Positions 52,826 through 63,233 of a stretch of DNA of 64,000 nt are shown here, one piece after another. A program made the position numbers and the translations under genes. Source of the stretch: Pseudomonas nitroreducens TX1 (GTDB lineage Bacteria > Pseudomonadota > Gammaproteobacteria > Pseudomonadales > Pseudomonadaceae). Positions within the stretch are counted from its first letter, which is position 1. Each line of letters begins with the position of its first letter. The stretch covers positions 112,805-176,804 of the forward strand of contig NZ_AMZB01000137.1 of the NCBI RefSeq assembly GCF_000313755.1. The letters are read 5' to 3'. The notes beneath the pieces were generated by a model. It was not told the DNA's origin and did not search any database. It worked only from the letters and a program-made list of their open reading frames with translations.

Positions 52826-53521
52826 TCAATCGTCGCTGGTGTGCACTTTGCGGTGCAGGATCGCCTGGAACTCATCGGCGAAGGTGTAGTAGCGGCCGAT
52901 GAGCATTTCCGAGCGAGCGGAGAAGCGGTTGTAGGCAATGACCGCAGGAATCGCCGCGAACAGGCCGATGGCGGTGGCGATCAGCGCCTCGGCGATGCCC
53001 GGCGCCACGGTGGCGAGGGTGGCCTGCTGCACGGTGGCCAGGCCGCGGAAGGAGTTCATGATGCCCCACACGGTGCCGAACAGACCGATGTACGGGCTGG
53101 TGGAACCGACGGTAGCGAGGAACGGCAGGCTGGTTTCCAGCTTCTCTTCCTCACGGGAAATGGCGACGCGCATGGCGCGGGAAACGCCTTCCATCACCGC
53201 ATCCGGGTCAACGCCGGCCTGCTGGCGCAGACGGGAAAATTCCTTGAAGCCGGCACGGAAGATCTGCTCGACCCCCGAGTCCGGATCGGGGTTGCTGCCC
53301 GCCTGGCGATAGAGCTTGGACAGGTCGATGCCCGACCAGAAGCGCTCCTCGAAGGTTTCCAGGGCCTTCTTCGCCGAGCGCATCATATTGCTGCGCTGGA
53401 AAATCATGATCCAGGAAGTGACCGATGCGGCCACCAGGGTCAGCATCACCAGCTGTACCACGACGCTGGCGTTACTGATCAAGCTCCACATGGAAGTATG
53501 GTCGACGACGTTCGGTTCCAC
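52826..53521 (-). CDS. tolQ: TolQ
   Basis: 231 residues from a GTG (EPNVVDHTSMWSLISNASVV), supported by GGAGATTAAC; a longer frame exists but overlaps ybgC. Three membrane helices; SLPFLATVGSTSPYIGLFGT and IPAVIAYNRF are family motifs. ExbB/MotA-like proton channel. Confidence 0.96.
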   Translation of the reverse strand: MEPNVVDHTSMWSLISNASVVVQLVMLTLVAASVTSWIMIFQRSNMMRSAKKALETFEERFWSGIDLSKLYRQAGSNPDPDSGVEQIFRAGFKEFSRLRQQAGVDPDAVMEGVSRAMRVAISREEEKLETSLPFLATVGSTSPYIGLFGTVWGIMNSFRGLATVQQATLATVAPGIAEALIATAIGLFAAIPAVIAYNRFSARSEMLIGRYYTFADEFQAILHRKVHTSDD

Positions 53522-53522
53522 G

Positions 53523-53972
<450 letters not shown>

Positions 53973-54021
53973 CTAGAACCAAGTAGAGACTTTGCCAATC
54001 GGCAATCGTCTACGAATGCAA

Positions 54022-55080
54022 TTAATTACCATCTTCAGGGGCGAACAGATCCGGCGTCGCCCCCTCCCCCATCCGCTTCGGCACATTCAGGCCGAAATGC
54101 AGGTACGCATGCCGGGTCACGACGCGGCCGCGCGGTGTGCGCATGATATAGCCTTGCTGGATCAGATAGGGCTCCAGCACGTCTTCAATCGTATGTCTTT
54201 CTTCGCTGATGGCCGCCGCCAGGTTGTCGACGCCCACCGGGCCGCCGTCAAACTTGTCGATCATGGTCAACAGCAGCCGGCGATCCTGGTGATCGAAGCC
54301 TCGCTCGTCCACGTCCAGCAGGTTCAGCGCCTTGTCGGCGATGTCGCGGCTGATGTGCCCGGTGCCGCGCACCTCGGCGAAATCCCGCACCCGGCGCAGC
54401 AGTCGGTTGGCGATCCGCGGCGTGCCACGGGCACGTCGTGCGATCTCGAAGGCGCCCGCCGGCTCGATCTCCAGGCCAAGAATTCCCGCCGAGCGGGCGA
54501 CGATGCTGGAGAGGTCGTCCACACCGTAGAACTCAAGACGCTGGACGATACCGAAGCGGTCACGCAGCGGATTGGTCAGCATGCCGGCGCGGGTCGTCGC
54601 ACCGACCAGGGTAAAGGGCGGCAGGTCGAGCTTGATCGAGCGCGCGGCCGGACCTTCGCCGATCATGATGTCCAGCTGGAAGTCTTCCATGGCCGGGTAC
54701 AGCACTTCCTCGACGATGGGCGACAGGCGATGGATCTCGTCCACGAACAGTACATCGTTAGGCTCGAGATTGGTCAGGATCGCCGCCAGGTCGCCGGGGC
54801 GCTCCAGCACAGGGCCGGAGGTACTCTTGATCGAAACCCCCATCTCCTGGGCGATGATGTTCGCCAGGGTGGTCTTGCCCAGGCCGGGCGGGCCGAAGAT
54901 CAGCGTGTGATCCAGCGCTTCCTGACGCCCGCGGGCCGCCTGGATGAACAGCTCCATCTGCTCACGCACCACCGGCTGACCAACGTAGTCCGCCAGCTTG
55001 AGCGGGCGGATGGCGCGGTCGAACTGCTCTTCGCGGTCGCGACTGGAAGCGGAGGAAATCAGGCGATCGGCTTCGATCAT
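54022..55080 (-). CDS. ruvB: Holliday junction helicase RuvB
   Basis: 352 residues. Walker [13 protein letters not shown], Walker [14 protein letters not shown], sensor [18 protein letters not shown]-terminal winged helix ([16 protein letters not shown]). Last gene of ruvCAB. Confidence 0.97.
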   Translation of the reverse strand: MIEADRLISSASSRDREEQFDRAIRPLKLADYVGQPVVREQMELFIQAARGRQEALDHTLIFGPPGLGKTTLANIIAQEMGVSIKSTSGPVLERPGDLAAILTNLEPNDVLFVDEIHRLSPIVEEVLYPAMEDFQLDIMIGEGPAARSIKLDLPPFTLVGATTRAGMLTNPLRDRFGIVQRLEFYGVDDLSSIVARSAGILGLEIEPAGAFEIARRARGTPRIANRLLRRVRDFAEVRGTGHISRDIADKALNLLDVDERGFDHQDRRLLLTMIDKFDGGPVGVDNLAAAISEERHTIEDVLEPYLIQQGYIMRTPRGRVVTRHAYLHFGLNVPKRMGEGATPDLFAPEDGN

Positions 55081-55090
55081 CAGTGTCTAC

Positions 55091-55696
55091 CTAGACCATG
55101 CCCTTGAGGGAACGGCGGATGAGTTCTTCGCTGGACAAGCCTTCCTCCTGCACGGCGGCCACGGCGCGGCTCGCCTCCTGCGGTTTGAAGCCCAGCGCAA
55201 TCAGCGCGCTGACCGCATCGGACTCGGCGCTTGAGACTGCGGCGACCAGCCTGGGTTCCACCACCAGAGGGGCGATGGAAGGAATATTCTCCCACGCTTT
55301 GAAGCGATCCTTCAGCTCCACCAAGAGGCGTTCGGCAGTCTTCTTGCCAACGCCGGGAATCTTCACCAGGGTGGAAGTATCCTGCGCCTGCACGCAACGC
55401 ACCAGCTCATCGACTTCCAGGCCCGACATCAGCGCCAGCGCCAGCTTCGGCCCCACGCCATTGAGGCGGATCAGCTCGCGGAACAGCTCGCGCTCACGCT
55501 TTTCGGCAAAACCGTAGAGCAGGTGGGCATCCTCGCGCACCACCAGGTGGGTGTGCAGGGTCACCGGCTCGCCCAGGCTCGGCAGGCGATACAGGGTGGT
55601 CATCGGTACTTCGAGCTCATAGCCCACGCCATTCACGTCGACTATCAGGTGCGGCGGCTGTTTTTCCGCCAGGGTGCCACGCAGGCGTCCAATCAC
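55091..55696 (-). CDS. ruvA: Holliday junction subunit RuvA
   Basis: 201 residues, exact family length, from a GTG ([20 protein letters not shown]). Domain II HhH motifs: [35 protein letters not shown]-terminal UBA-like domain ([20 protein letters not shown]). Ten bases from ruvB. Confidence 0.96.
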   Translation of the reverse strand: MIGRLRGTLAEKQPPHLIVDVNGVGYELEVPMTTLYRLPSLGEPVTLHTHLVVREDAHLLYGFAEKRERELFRELIRLNGVGPKLALALMSGLEVDELVRCVQAQDTSTLVKIPGVGKKTAERLLVELKDRFKAWENIPSIAPLVVEPRLVAAVSSAESDAVSALIALGFKPQEASRAVAAVQEEGLSSEELIRRSLKGMV

Positions 55697-55730
55697 GGGT
55701 GTTTGTCCTTGCTCAATGTTTTTCCGGATA

Positions 55731-56255
55731 TCACAGGCGCAGGCGACCGCCACGACGGCGGGCGCCTACCAAGCCGTGCGGTACCAGGCTCTGCCGGGTA
55801 TGCGCATGGCACAGGGCGATGGCCAGGGCGTCGGAGGCGTCGATCTGCGGCTTCTGCACCAGTTTGAGCAGGTGCATGACCATCATCTGGACCTGTTGCT
55901 TGTCCGCGCCGCCGGTACCTGCAATCGCCTGCTTGACCTGGCTGGCGGTGTATTCGGCAATCTGCAGCCCCTCTTCCGCTGCCGCGACTATGGCCGCGCC
56001 GCGCGCCTGCCCCAGCTTCAGCGCCGAGTCGGCGTTGCGCGCCATGAACACCTGCTCGATGCCCATCATGGTCGGCTGGTAGGTCTGAATGACCTCGCGC
56101 ACGCCCCGGAAGACGATCTGCAGGCGTTCGAACAGCTCGCCGTCGCCGGTGCGGATGCAGCCCGAGGCCACGTATTCGCAGCCGCGGCCGGTGTCGCGCA
56201 CCACGCCGAAGCCGGTAATCCGTGAGCCTGGGTCGATACCGAGAATCAGGGTCAT
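55731..56255 (-). CDS. ruvC: Holliday junction resolvase RuvC
   Basis: 174 residues from [19 protein letters not shown]. Acidic site: Asp7, Glu in [20 protein letters not shown], and [14 protein letters not shown] near the C-terminus. First of ruvCAB. Confidence 0.96.
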   Translation of the reverse strand: MTLILGIDPGSRITGFGVVRDTGRGCEYVASGCIRTGDGELFERLQIVFRGVREVIQTYQPTMMGIEQVFMARNADSALKLGQARGAAIVAAAEEGLQIAEYTASQVKQAIAGTGGADKQQVQMMVMHLLKLVQKPQIDASDALAIALCHAHTRQSLVPHGLVGARRRGGRLRL

Positions 56256-56295
56256 GTCCGTCCGATCAAACCTTGTCCGTAACGTGCACTGCAAA

Positions 56296-56344
56296 ACAAA
56301 AACCGGAAGCGGGAGGCGCCGCTGACGACCACTCCCGCTTCCGG
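56296..56344 (-). terminator. Terminator of pmpR
   Basis: CCGGAAGCGGGAG/CTCCCGCTTCCGG 13-bp stem with a 16-base loop, then TTTTTG on the minus strand. Confidence 0.75.
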
Positions 56345-56369
56345 CTTCAGACCAGCGCCGGTGGTGGGA

Positions 56370-57116
56370 TCAGCCCAGCTGGGCCATCACCTCGTCCGGG
56401 ATATCCGCATTGGAGTAGACGTTCTGCACGTCGTCCAGGTCTTCGAGCATGTCGATCAGCTTGAGGACCTTCTGCGCGGTGTCCAGGTCCAGGGTCGCCA
56501 CGGTCGACGGAATCATGGTGATCTCAGCGTCCTCGCCCTTGAAACCGGCTTCGTTCAGCGCTTCGTTGACCGAGATGAAGTCGGCGAAGGTGGTGAACAC
56601 GTCGATGGAACCATCGTCGTTGACCACCACGTCGTCGGCGCCGGCTTCCAGCGCGGCATCCATCAGCGCTTCTTCGTTCACGCCCGGCGCATAGCTGATC
56701 TGGCCCTTGCGCTCGAACAGGTAGGCCACCGAACCATCGGTACCCAGGTTGCCGCCGCACTTGCTGAAGGCATGGCGCACTTCGGCCGCGGTGCGGTTGC
56801 GGTTGTCGGTCATGGCCTCGACGATGATCGCCACGCCGCTGGGCGCGTAACCTTCGTAGGTCAGCTCGGCCATGTTGTCGGCTTCGCTGGAACCCACGCC
56901 GCGCTGGATGGCGCGGTCGATGGTGTCGCGGGTCATGTTGGCGGTCAGCGCCTTGTCCACCGCCAGGCGCAGACGCGGGTTGTCCGCCGGGACCCCGCCG
57001 CCCTGCTTGGCAGCGACGGTCAGCTCACGAATGAGCTTGGTGAATATCTTGCCTTTCTTGGCGTCCTGACGTTCCTTGCGGTGCTTGATGTTGGCCCATT
57101 TGGAATGACCAGCCAT
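56370..57116 (-). CDS. pmpR: YebC/PmpR-family regulator
   Basis: 248 residues; [20 protein letters not shown] start and [15 protein letters not shown] core are diagnostic. In P. aeruginosa PmpR represses pqsR; YebC proteins more recently are linked to translation of proline-rich stretches. Downstream of aspS. Confidence 0.95.
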   Translation of the reverse strand: MAGHSKWANIKHRKERQDAKKGKIFTKLIRELTVAAKQGGGVPADNPRLRLAVDKALTANMTRDTIDRAIQRGVGSSEADNMAELTYEGYAPSGVAIIVEAMTDNRNRTAAEVRHAFSKCGGNLGTDGSVAYLFERKGQISYAPGVNEEALMDAALEAGADDVVVNDDGSIDVFTTFADFISVNEALNEAGFKGEDAEITMIPSTVATLDLDTAQKVLKLIDMLEDLDDVQNVYSNADIPDEVMAQLG

Positions 57117-57190
57117 AACTCACTCCGTATCGCTTGTTTGCTTCGCAGGTGGCGCCCGCAGTAGGGGCGCCGCCAGCTATTCGAATCGAC

Positions 57191-58969
57191 TTACTCAGCG
57201 GCCTTCTGCTGCTCGCGCAGACGGATGTTCAGCTCGCGCAGAGCCTTGGCATCCACGGTGCCCGGAGCCTGGGTCATGACGTCGCCGGCGCTCTGGGTTT
57301 TCGGGAAGGCGATGACCTCGCGGATCGACGCCGCACCAGTCATCAGCATCACCAGACGGTCCAGGCCGAAGGCCAGGCCACCGTGCGGCGGCGCGCCGTA
57401 CTTCAGGGCGTCCAGCAGGAAGCCGAACTTCTCTTCCTGCTCCGCATCGTCGATGCCCAGCACGCGGAACACCGCCTGCTGCATGGCCTTGTCGTGGATA
57501 CGGATGGAGCCGCCGCCCAGCTCGGTGCCGTTGAGCACCATGTCGTAGGCACGGGACAGCTTGCCGGCCGGGTTGGCCTCCAGCTCTTCCGGGGTGCACT
57601 TGGGCGCGGTGAACGGGTGGTGCAGCGAAGTCAGGCTGCCGTCGTCGTTCTCTTCGAACATCGGGAAGTCCACGACCCACATCGGCGCCCACTCCTTGGT
57701 GAGCAGTTTGAGGTCATGGCCGACCTTGATGCGCAGCGCGCCCAGGGCGTCGCAGACGATCTTGGCCTTGTCGGCGCCGAAGAACACGATGTCGCCATCG
57801 ACCGCACCGACGCGATCGAGGATCTCGTTCAGGTTCGGCTCGGCGATGTTCTTCACGATCGGCGACTGCAGGCCTTCCACGCCCTTGGCGCGCTCGTTGA
57901 CCTTGATGTAGGCCAGGCCCTTGGCGCCGTAGATGCCGACGAACTTGGTGTAGTCGTCGATCTGCTTGCGCGGCATGCTCGCCCCGCCGGGAACGCGCAG
58001 GGCGGCAACACGGCCCTTCGGATCGTTGGCCGGGCCGGAGAAGACCTTGAACTCGACGTCCTTCAGTTGATCGGCCACGTCGACCAGTTCCAGCGGGATA
58101 CGCAGGTCAGGCTTGTCCGAACCGTAGCGGCGCATGGCCTCTTCGAACGGCATGTGCGGGAACTCGTCGAACTCGACGTTCAGCACTTCCTTGAACAGCT
58201 GGCGCACCATCTTCTCGGTGATCTCGATGATGTCGCTTTCTTCGAGGAAGCTGGTCTCGATGTCGATCTGGGTGAATTCCGGCTGGCGGTCGGCACGCAG
58301 GTCTTCGTCGCGGAAGCACTTGGCGATCTGGTAGTAACGGTCGAAGCCGGCCACCATCAGCAGTTGCTTGAACAGCTGGGGCGACTGCGGCAGGGCGAAG
58401 AAGTGGCCCGGGTAGGTACGGCTCGGCACCAGGTAGTCGCGCGCGCCTTCCGGCGTCGGGCGACCGAGGATCGGGGTTTCCACGTCGAGGAAACCGTTCT
58501 CGTCCAGGTAGCGGCGGATGCTGCTGGTGATGCGCGCGCGCAGCTTCAGCTTGGCGGCCATTTCCGGGCGGCGCAGGTCGATGAAGCGGTAGCGCAGGCG
58601 GGTTTCCTCGCCCACGTCGGAATACTCGTCCAGCGGGAACGGCGGGGTTTCCGCCTGGTTCAGCACTTCCAGCTCGTGGCCCAGCACTTCGATGGCGCCC
58701 GAAGCCATGTTCGAGTTGCGCGCACCCTCGGGGCGTAGGCGCACCTTGCCGGTGATCTTCACCACGTACTCGCTGCGCACGCGGTCGGCCTTGGCGAAAG
58801 TCTCGACGCGATCCGGGTCGAACACCACCTGGGCCAGACCTTCACGATCACGCACGTCGAGGAAGATCACCCCGCCGTGGTCGCGGCGACGGTGTACCCA
58901 ACCGCAAAGAGTGACTACCTGGCCGTCCAGGCTCTCGTTCAACTGGCCGCAATAGTGGCTGCGCATCAT
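57191..58969 (-). CDS. aspS: Aspartyl-tRNA synthetase (bacterial type)
   Basis: 592 residues from [21 protein letters not shown]-terminal OB anticodon domain ([20 protein letters not shown]), class II motifs ([46 protein letters not shown]), GAD insertion. In P. aeruginosa the ortholog is non-discriminating (Asp and Asn tRNA). Upstream of pmpR. Confidence 0.97.
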   Translation of the reverse strand: MMRSHYCGQLNESLDGQVVTLCGWVHRRRDHGGVIFLDVRDREGLAQVVFDPDRVETFAKADRVRSEYVVKITGKVRLRPEGARNSNMASGAIEVLGHELEVLNQAETPPFPLDEYSDVGEETRLRYRFIDLRRPEMAAKLKLRARITSSIRRYLDENGFLDVETPILGRPTPEGARDYLVPSRTYPGHFFALPQSPQLFKQLLMVAGFDRYYQIAKCFRDEDLRADRQPEFTQIDIETSFLEESDIIEITEKMVRQLFKEVLNVEFDEFPHMPFEEAMRRYGSDKPDLRIPLELVDVADQLKDVEFKVFSGPANDPKGRVAALRVPGGASMPRKQIDDYTKFVGIYGAKGLAYIKVNERAKGVEGLQSPIVKNIAEPNLNEILDRVGAVDGDIVFFGADKAKIVCDALGALRIKVGHDLKLLTKEWAPMWVVDFPMFEENDDGSLTSLHHPFTAPKCTPEELEANPAGKLSRAYDMVLNGTELGGGSIRIHDKAMQQAVFRVLGIDDAEQEEKFGFLLDALKYGAPPHGGLAFGLDRLVMLMTGAASIREVIAFPKTQSAGDVMTQAPGTVDAKALRELNIRLREQQKAAE

Positions 58970-59012
58970 GGTGTGTTTCGCTTCTCGAAAGTCTTGAATT
59001 CTAGGGAACCGC

Positions 59013-59282
59013 TCATTCGCTGGCGGAGCAGGCGCCGGCACCGCAACCGGTAGCCGGACAGGCCGCTGGGGCATCGCCGGAGGCCAGGTTCTTCTTCGCT
59101 CCGGTCTTGAAGTCGGTCTCGTACCAACCGCTGCCGCCCAGGCGGAAGCCCGGAGCCGACAACATCTTCTTCAATTCGGGAGCCTTGCAGGCCGGACAAT
59201 CGACCAACGGCGCATCGCTGATCTTCTGCAGCGATTCCAGCTGATGCGCGCAGGACTGGCACTGGTACTCGTAAATCGGCAT
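59013..59282 (-). CDS. FmdB-family zinc-ribbon protein
   Basis: 89 residues from [21 protein letters not shown]-x2-C pairs in CQSC and CPAC; middle [18 protein letters not shown]; Cys/Ala-rich tail ([15 protein letters not shown]). 43 bp upstream of aspS. Role unknown; small zinc-ribbon regulatory family. Confidence 0.9.
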   Translation of the reverse strand: MPIYEYQCQSCAHQLESLQKISDAPLVDCPACKAPELKKMLSAPGFRLGGSGWYETDFKTGAKKNLASGDAPAACPATGCGAGACSASE

Positions 59283-59523
59283 GGAACACCTTGGCTGTGT
59301 AACGCCACGGGTCCGCGTCCCGCGGCAAAGAGGCCGATTATAGCCTGAAAAATCCGCAGGTTGCAGCCGGGCTCCGGTGGCGGAAAAGCCTGCCTGGCGC
59401 ACAGCCTTTTAATAGAAATGCTCAATCGATTGCCTTGATATAGACCAAGAGCTTCGCACCTTCCCCGGTGATAGCCTCGAATCCAACGCTTTGAATCCCC
59501 CGTGCCACGATGAGGAGATCGCC

Positions 59524-59994
59524 ATGGACATCGACATCGGAATCGCCAAACAGGACCGCGCCGCCATCGCCGATGGCCTGTCCCGCCTGCTGGCCGACAC
59601 CTACACGCTGTACCTGAAGACCCACAACTTCCACTGGAACGTCACCGGGCCCATGTTCAATACCCTGCACCTGATGTTCGAGGGGCAGTACAACGAACTG
59701 GCGCTGGCCGTGGACAGCATCGCCGAACGTATCCGCGCCCTCGGCTTTCCGGCGCCCGGCACCTACGCCGCCTACGCCCGCCTGTCCTCCATCAAGGAGG
59801 AAGAAGGCGTACCGGACGCCCAGGAAATGATCCGCCTGCTGGTACAGGGCCAGGAAGCCGTGGTGCGCACCGCCCGCAGCATTTTCCCGCTGGCCGACAA
59901 GGTGGCGGACGAGCCCACCGCCGACCTGCTGACCCAGCGTATGCAGGTCCACGAAAAGACTGCCTGGATGCTGCGCAGCCTGCTCGCCGAATAA
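59524..59994 (+). CDS. Dps-family ferritin-like stress protein
   Basis: 156 residues from [20 protein letters not shown] with GAGGAGATC upstream. Ferroxidase ligands: [20 protein letters not shown] and [20 protein letters not shown]. Stores iron and protects DNA under oxidative stress. Monocistronic, divergent from the FmdB gene. Confidence 0.93.
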   Translation: MDIDIGIAKQDRAAIADGLSRLLADTYTLYLKTHNFHWNVTGPMFNTLHLMFEGQYNELALAVDSIAERIRALGFPAPGTYAAYARLSSIKEEEGVPDAQEMIRLLVQGQEAVVRTARSIFPLADKVADEPTADLLTQRMQVHEKTAWMLRSLLAE

Positions 59995-60210
59995 CCCCTT
60001 CCCTTTATAGGCAGCCGGCCAGAAAGCCGGCTGCCTCCCCTACGAATGGCCTAAGCGGTTGATTTGAGAAGGCAACTGGATTGCGGTTAAATACCTGCCG
60101 TGCGTTTCTCGCATAGGCCGCCCGGCACGCTTTCATTTCTCCTTTCTGGCGTCGCACCCGGGGCTGGCTGCTTCTTTATCTCGTTACCCGCTCAAGGTGA
60201 ATCCGTAACC

Positions 60211-60807
60211 ATGTTGAAGATCGTCCATCTCGTGACGGGCGTCGCCGCACTCTTGCTGTCCTTGATCCCGAGTCTGCGTAGTGATGCCCTGCCCTACCTG
60301 CAACAGAGCGATGCCATCTACCTGGCACTGCTCGGTCTGACCAGCCTCCTGCTCGCCCCGAGCAGCCAACTGAAACACCCCTCCGCCCTGCAGGGCCTCG
60401 CCACCGCCCTGGTCGTGCTGGCCGTGGTCCTGCAGATCCTGATCCTGCTCGCCCCGCTGCCCTTCATCGGCGATCAACCGGCCATCGTGCTGCCGCTGCT
60501 GAGCCTGGCCGGCGCCGTCGTCCTGCAATGGATCGCCAGCCTGAACAAGCCGAGCGCCAGCGCCGCCGTCGAAACCTTCGCCGGCGTCGACCGCGAAACC
60601 GGCACCGTGAAGTGGTTCAACACCTCCAAGGGCTTCGGCTTCATCTCCCGCGACTCGGGCGAAGACATCTTCGTCCACTTCCGCGCCATCCGCGGCGAAG
60701 GTCACCGCATCCTGATCGAAGGGCAGCGGGTGGAGTTCTCCGTTGTCCAGCGTGACAAGGGGCTGCAGGCGGAGGATGTGATTGCTGCGCTGCCTAATCG
60801 GCGCTGA
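60211..60807 (+). CDS. Membrane-anchored cold-shock-domain protein
   Basis: 198 residues. The N-terminal ~115 residues contain about four hydrophobic helices ([38 protein letters not shown]). A complete cold-shock domain follows (~130-198: [30 protein letters not shown]). This places an RNA-binding domain at the membrane. The ATG at 60211 is preferred over upstream starts. Ends at a strong terminator. Confidence 0.9.
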   Translation: MLKIVHLVTGVAALLLSLIPSLRSDALPYLQQSDAIYLALLGLTSLLLAPSSQLKHPSALQGLATALVVLAVVLQILILLAPLPFIGDQPAIVLPLLSLAGAVVLQWIASLNKPSASAAVETFAGVDRETGTVKWFNTSKGFGFISRDSGEDIFVHFRAIRGEGHRILIEGQRVEFSVVQRDKGLQAEDVIAALPNRR

Positions 60808-60821
60808 GCGTTACGCCCATG

Positions 60822-60850
60822 AAAAAGCCCGCCTTTTAGCGGGCTTTTTT
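60822..60850 (+). terminator. Terminator after the membrane cold-shock gene
   Basis: AAAAAGCCCGC/GCGGGCTTTTTT stem. Confidence 0.87.
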
Positions 60851-60877
60851 ATTTCAATATCAATGAGAGAAAGCGAG

Positions 60878-60959
60878 AAAGGGGACAGATTTATTTTCCC
60901 TACTCTAAACCTAACTCCGCGCCTAGCTTTAGAGTATAAAAATAAATCTGCCCCCTTTT
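60878..60959. repeat. Hairpin repeat R1 (GGGGACAGATTTATTTT family)
   Basis: ~82-bp near-palindrome: outer arms AAAGGGGACAGATTTATTTT and AAAATAAATCTGCCCCCTTT; inner arms CTCTAAA/TTTAGAG. Same unit as R3. Confidence 0.8.
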
Positions 60960-60960
60960 C

Positions 60961-61002
60961 CGCCAGCTTTAGAGTAGAAAAATAAATCCGTCCTCTTTTC
61001 GC
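60961..61002. repeat. Half-unit R2 of the hairpin repeat
   Basis: Right arm only: CTTTAGAGTAGAAAAATAAA then TCCGTCCTCTTTT, directly after R1. Confidence 0.75.
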
Positions 61003-61018
61003 TTTCTTAATGACACAA

Positions 61019-61399
61019 CTATTCAGAGAATAGATATTTCTCTCGAACCTGCCTCATGCAGTCAATCATATTCTCTAACCGCTGCCCCTCAAGACCAATC
61101 GCTGCCAAATCGTCTGCGCAACAATTATCATACGCACTAGCCAATACCTCCAGCATGTCTTCTGCATAAGGACTTTCTCTAGAAAGTTCCAATCCATAGC
61201 ACATTCCCCCCTTAAATATTGCTGTCTGCAATACCGCAAAAAACCCTACATCATCAGTCGTGCAAAGAGAGCCCGCTTCATCTTGAACATATGCAAAGGC
61301 TTGCTCTGGCCTAAGGTTAATCTGAGATATCGCCTTTTCATAAAGCCGAGAAACTACCGAGCATATCTCCTCCACGGTCAAGTCGAATGACATCTTCAT
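61019..61399 (-). CDS. Hypothetical protein, candidate lone immunity protein
   Basis: 126 residues; MKMSFDLTVEEICSVVSRLY start with GGAG upstream. Small, acidic, helical (AYDNCCADDLAAIGLEGQRL). AT-rich, unlike the core. It stands between hairpin repeats downstream of a CDI locus, where orphan immunity genes gather; function inferred only from this. Confidence 0.55.
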   Translation of the reverse strand: MKMSFDLTVEEICSVVSRLYEKAISQINLRPEQAFAYVQDEAGSLCTTDDVGFFAVLQTAIFKGGMCYGLELSRESPYAEDMLEVLASAYDNCCADDLAAIGLEGQRLENMIDCMRQVREKYLFSE

Positions 61400-61426
61400 T
61401 TCTCCATGGTAAAGATATTTAATTGC

Positions 61427-61512
61427 AAAAAAAGGGACAGATTTATTTTCCGTACTCTAAACCTAACTCCGCGCCTAGTTTTAGAGCAGAAAAATAAATC
61501 CGTCCCCTTTTG
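61427..61512. repeat. Hairpin repeat R3
   Basis: Full unit: AAAGGGACAGATTTATTTT, CTCTAAA/TTTAGAG, AAAAATAAATCCGTCCCCTT; over 90% like R1 by eye. Confidence 0.8.
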
Positions 61513-61568
61513 GGTCCCCTTTTGGTCGACTGAAGCAAATAACCCCAACTACTAGACCGGGGTTATTT

Positions 61569-61925
61569 TTACTCTTCGCCCCAAAAATCACCTGGCGGTG
61601 CATATTCTCCTTCCTTCAAGACAACGCACCATCCAAATCTAGCGTAAAACATCTCAAGATCAATAATTTTATAAATATCAGCACCAACCTCCTCCAGAGT
61701 TATCAGGCTGTTTGCATAGTGCGTATACCGACCTCCACCACCTGCAATAGCTCTTAACTCCAACTCCTTACGATCCCACTCAAACACCACTCCAGATGAC
61801 TCAGGCACAGTGTCTGAAAAAGTAATCTCAAACTCTTTGGATATCTTGCATAAGCATGGAATTCGCTTCTGAATTAGCAAATACCCAGTCCTCATATCCT
61901 TGGGAAATTCAACTCTCAATTTCAT
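61569..61925 (-). CDS. Hypothetical protein, probable immunity partner of the C39-like fragment
   Basis: 118 residues. It overlaps the preceding toxin-like gene by ATGA. Contains KISKEFEITFSDTVPESSGV and ends WCVVLKEGEYAPPGDFWGEE. No family recognised; assignment as immunity is by position and size. Confidence 0.55.
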   Translation of the reverse strand: MKLRVEFPKDMRTGYLLIQKRIPCLCKISKEFEITFSDTVPESSGVVFEWDRKELELRAIAGGGGRYTHYANSLITLEEVGADIYKIIDLEMFYARFGWCVVLKEGEYAPPGDFWGEE

Positions 61926-62299
61926 TTCAATGCACTCCGAGGAACTACAACCTCCCCCGTAAAGTTTTTCTCAAAAGTAGCTACAGGGCTGAAATACTGC
62001 GCACCATGCGGGTCGCGTATAGCCACAACAGCAACACCATTTCTAGTCGTCACCCCATCCACAACTACAAAATGAGAGAAATCAGAGCCTCCTATTCTGT
62101 CGGCAATACGCACAACTACAGGAGTTCCACTTGAAGTGTATCGCGTTAAATCAGCAACATTTCTGTTCCCAAAGGCACTTGCGGGTACACCTTCAGATCT
62201 CATCAAGTCGGCAACGTCCTGAGCATAAATTCCACCCGTAGAAGGCTTAACCTTAGGCATCGCTCTCTCCATGCGTAGGTTTTGGAGAAAGGCTGCCAC
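61922..62299 (-). CDS. Orphan CdiA-CT-like fragment with C39-type cysteine-peptidase fold
   Basis: Up to 125 residues (GTG start; MPKVKPSTGG at residue 14 is an alternative). GGIYAQDVADLMRSEGVPAS and DFSHFVVVDGVTTRNGVAVV (His), then IRDPHGAQYFSP (Asp) match the C-terminal half of C39-like peptidases. The N-terminal part that should carry the catalytic Cys is missing. A stop precedes the frame. Probably a displaced toxin tip next to its immunity gene. Confidence 0.55.
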   Translation of the reverse strand: MAAFLQNLRMERAMPKVKPSTGGIYAQDVADLMRSEGVPASAFGNRNVADLTRYTSSGTPVVVRIADRIGGSDFSHFVVVDGVTTRNGVAVVAIRDPHGAQYFSPVATFEKNFTGEVVVPRSALK

Positions 62300-62330
62300 C
62301 TCTAAAGGTACCTAGTCACCTTCACGTCAG

Positions 62331-62368
62331 CCGAGATTAGAGTAGGAAAAATAAATCCTTCCCCTTTT
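62331..62368. repeat. Half-unit R4 of the hairpin repeat
   Basis: ATTAGAGTAGGAAAAATAAA then TCCTTCCCCTTTT; right arm, located just upstream of the truncated C39-like fragment. Confidence 0.7.
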
Positions 62369-62408
62369 AGCCCCCACGATATCATCGATTGGCAAACCAA
62401 CTTTACTT

Positions 62409-62924
62409 CTATCTCTCGTCTAACGAAACCTCAGTTTTTTCGATATACGCAGCCCAGTTTTCATATAACCTATTTTGATTTTCCTTTAACGTATGTTGCT
62501 GTGGCTGATAACCATCAGAAGGCGGCATGTAGCGGACAAAACTTTCTATTTCCACAGGAAAATCGAAATCTTCGTAAATCAACTCCACCTTACCTAGCGG
62601 ATCCTCAATTTCGCTTTTTTTTTCAAACAACCACTTCAACGCGATAAAAAGCCATTTACTTTTACTATCAGAAGCTGGATAACCACGCCCTGAAACATTG
62701 GCAAGCTTATTTAAACAGCCCCTAATATCAAAAGAATCATTCATCAGAGCGAGATCAAGCTCTAAATCATGATAATCACCAAGTTCCAAGTGATGATTTG
62801 CGAGACCAACCACAAACTCATCACTGATCAAACCACACTCAAGCGCCCAAAGCACGTCCCTCCAAAGGATGAACTTCAAACTATACAAGTACGAAAACGG
62901 AACATCTGGAAAATACATAGTCAT
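62409..62924 (-). CDS. Probable immunity protein (DUF2247-like)
   Basis: 171 residues. ILWRDVLWALECGLISDEFV is the DUF2247-like start; WLFIALKWLFEKKSEIEDPL follows. Overlaps the toxin module by ATGA, as cdiA-cdiI pairs do. Family assignment from memory, moderate. Confidence 0.6.
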   Translation of the reverse strand: MTMYFPDVPFSYLYSLKFILWRDVLWALECGLISDEFVVGLANHHLELGDYHDLELDLALMNDSFDIRGCLNKLANVSGRGYPASDSKSKWLFIALKWLFEKKSEIEDPLGKVELIYEDFDFPVEIESFVRYMPPSDGYQPQQHTLKENQNRLYENWAAYIEKTEVSLDER

Positions 62925-63214
62925 TTAACCTTCGGTGGACGCTGATTAGGGCGACCATTTATAGTGCCATTTTCGATAAATCTCTGATGCGTCACGTTCT
63001 CGGCGGCGTCGATAATATACTCATAGATGCCAAGTCTTCCATTCAGATCTCCCACTGTTTGTAGCAGAACCCGCTCAACTCCATCACCGCCAACCAGTGT
63101 GAACGCTTTCCCCGCTGCTAATTGATCTTTGGATAGATAGCTTGCTGCTATATGAGAGGTGTCGTCTTTTAATCCACTACCCACTCTATCAGCAGCTAGA
63201 ATCCTGTCCGCCAC
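62921..63214 (-). CDS. CdiA C-terminal toxin module, separated by frameshift
   Basis: 97 residues from GTG 63214, but the frame is open to 63247 and reads RVYSEISDVGAVADRILAAD upstream. ADRVGSGLKDDTSHIAASYL, LSKDQLAAGKAFTLVGGDGV and VTHQRFIENGTINGRPNQ are characteristic of the C-termini of Pseudomonas CdiA/FHA proteins. Adjacent cdiA ends in another frame at 63234. The toxin activity is not identified. Confidence 0.65.
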   Translation of the reverse strand: MADRILAADRVGSGLKDDTSHIAASYLSKDQLAAGKAFTLVGGDGVERVLLQTVGDLNGRLGIYEYIIDAAENVTHQRFIENGTINGRPNQRPPKVK

Positions 63215-63233
63215 AGCGCCGACGTCACTGATC

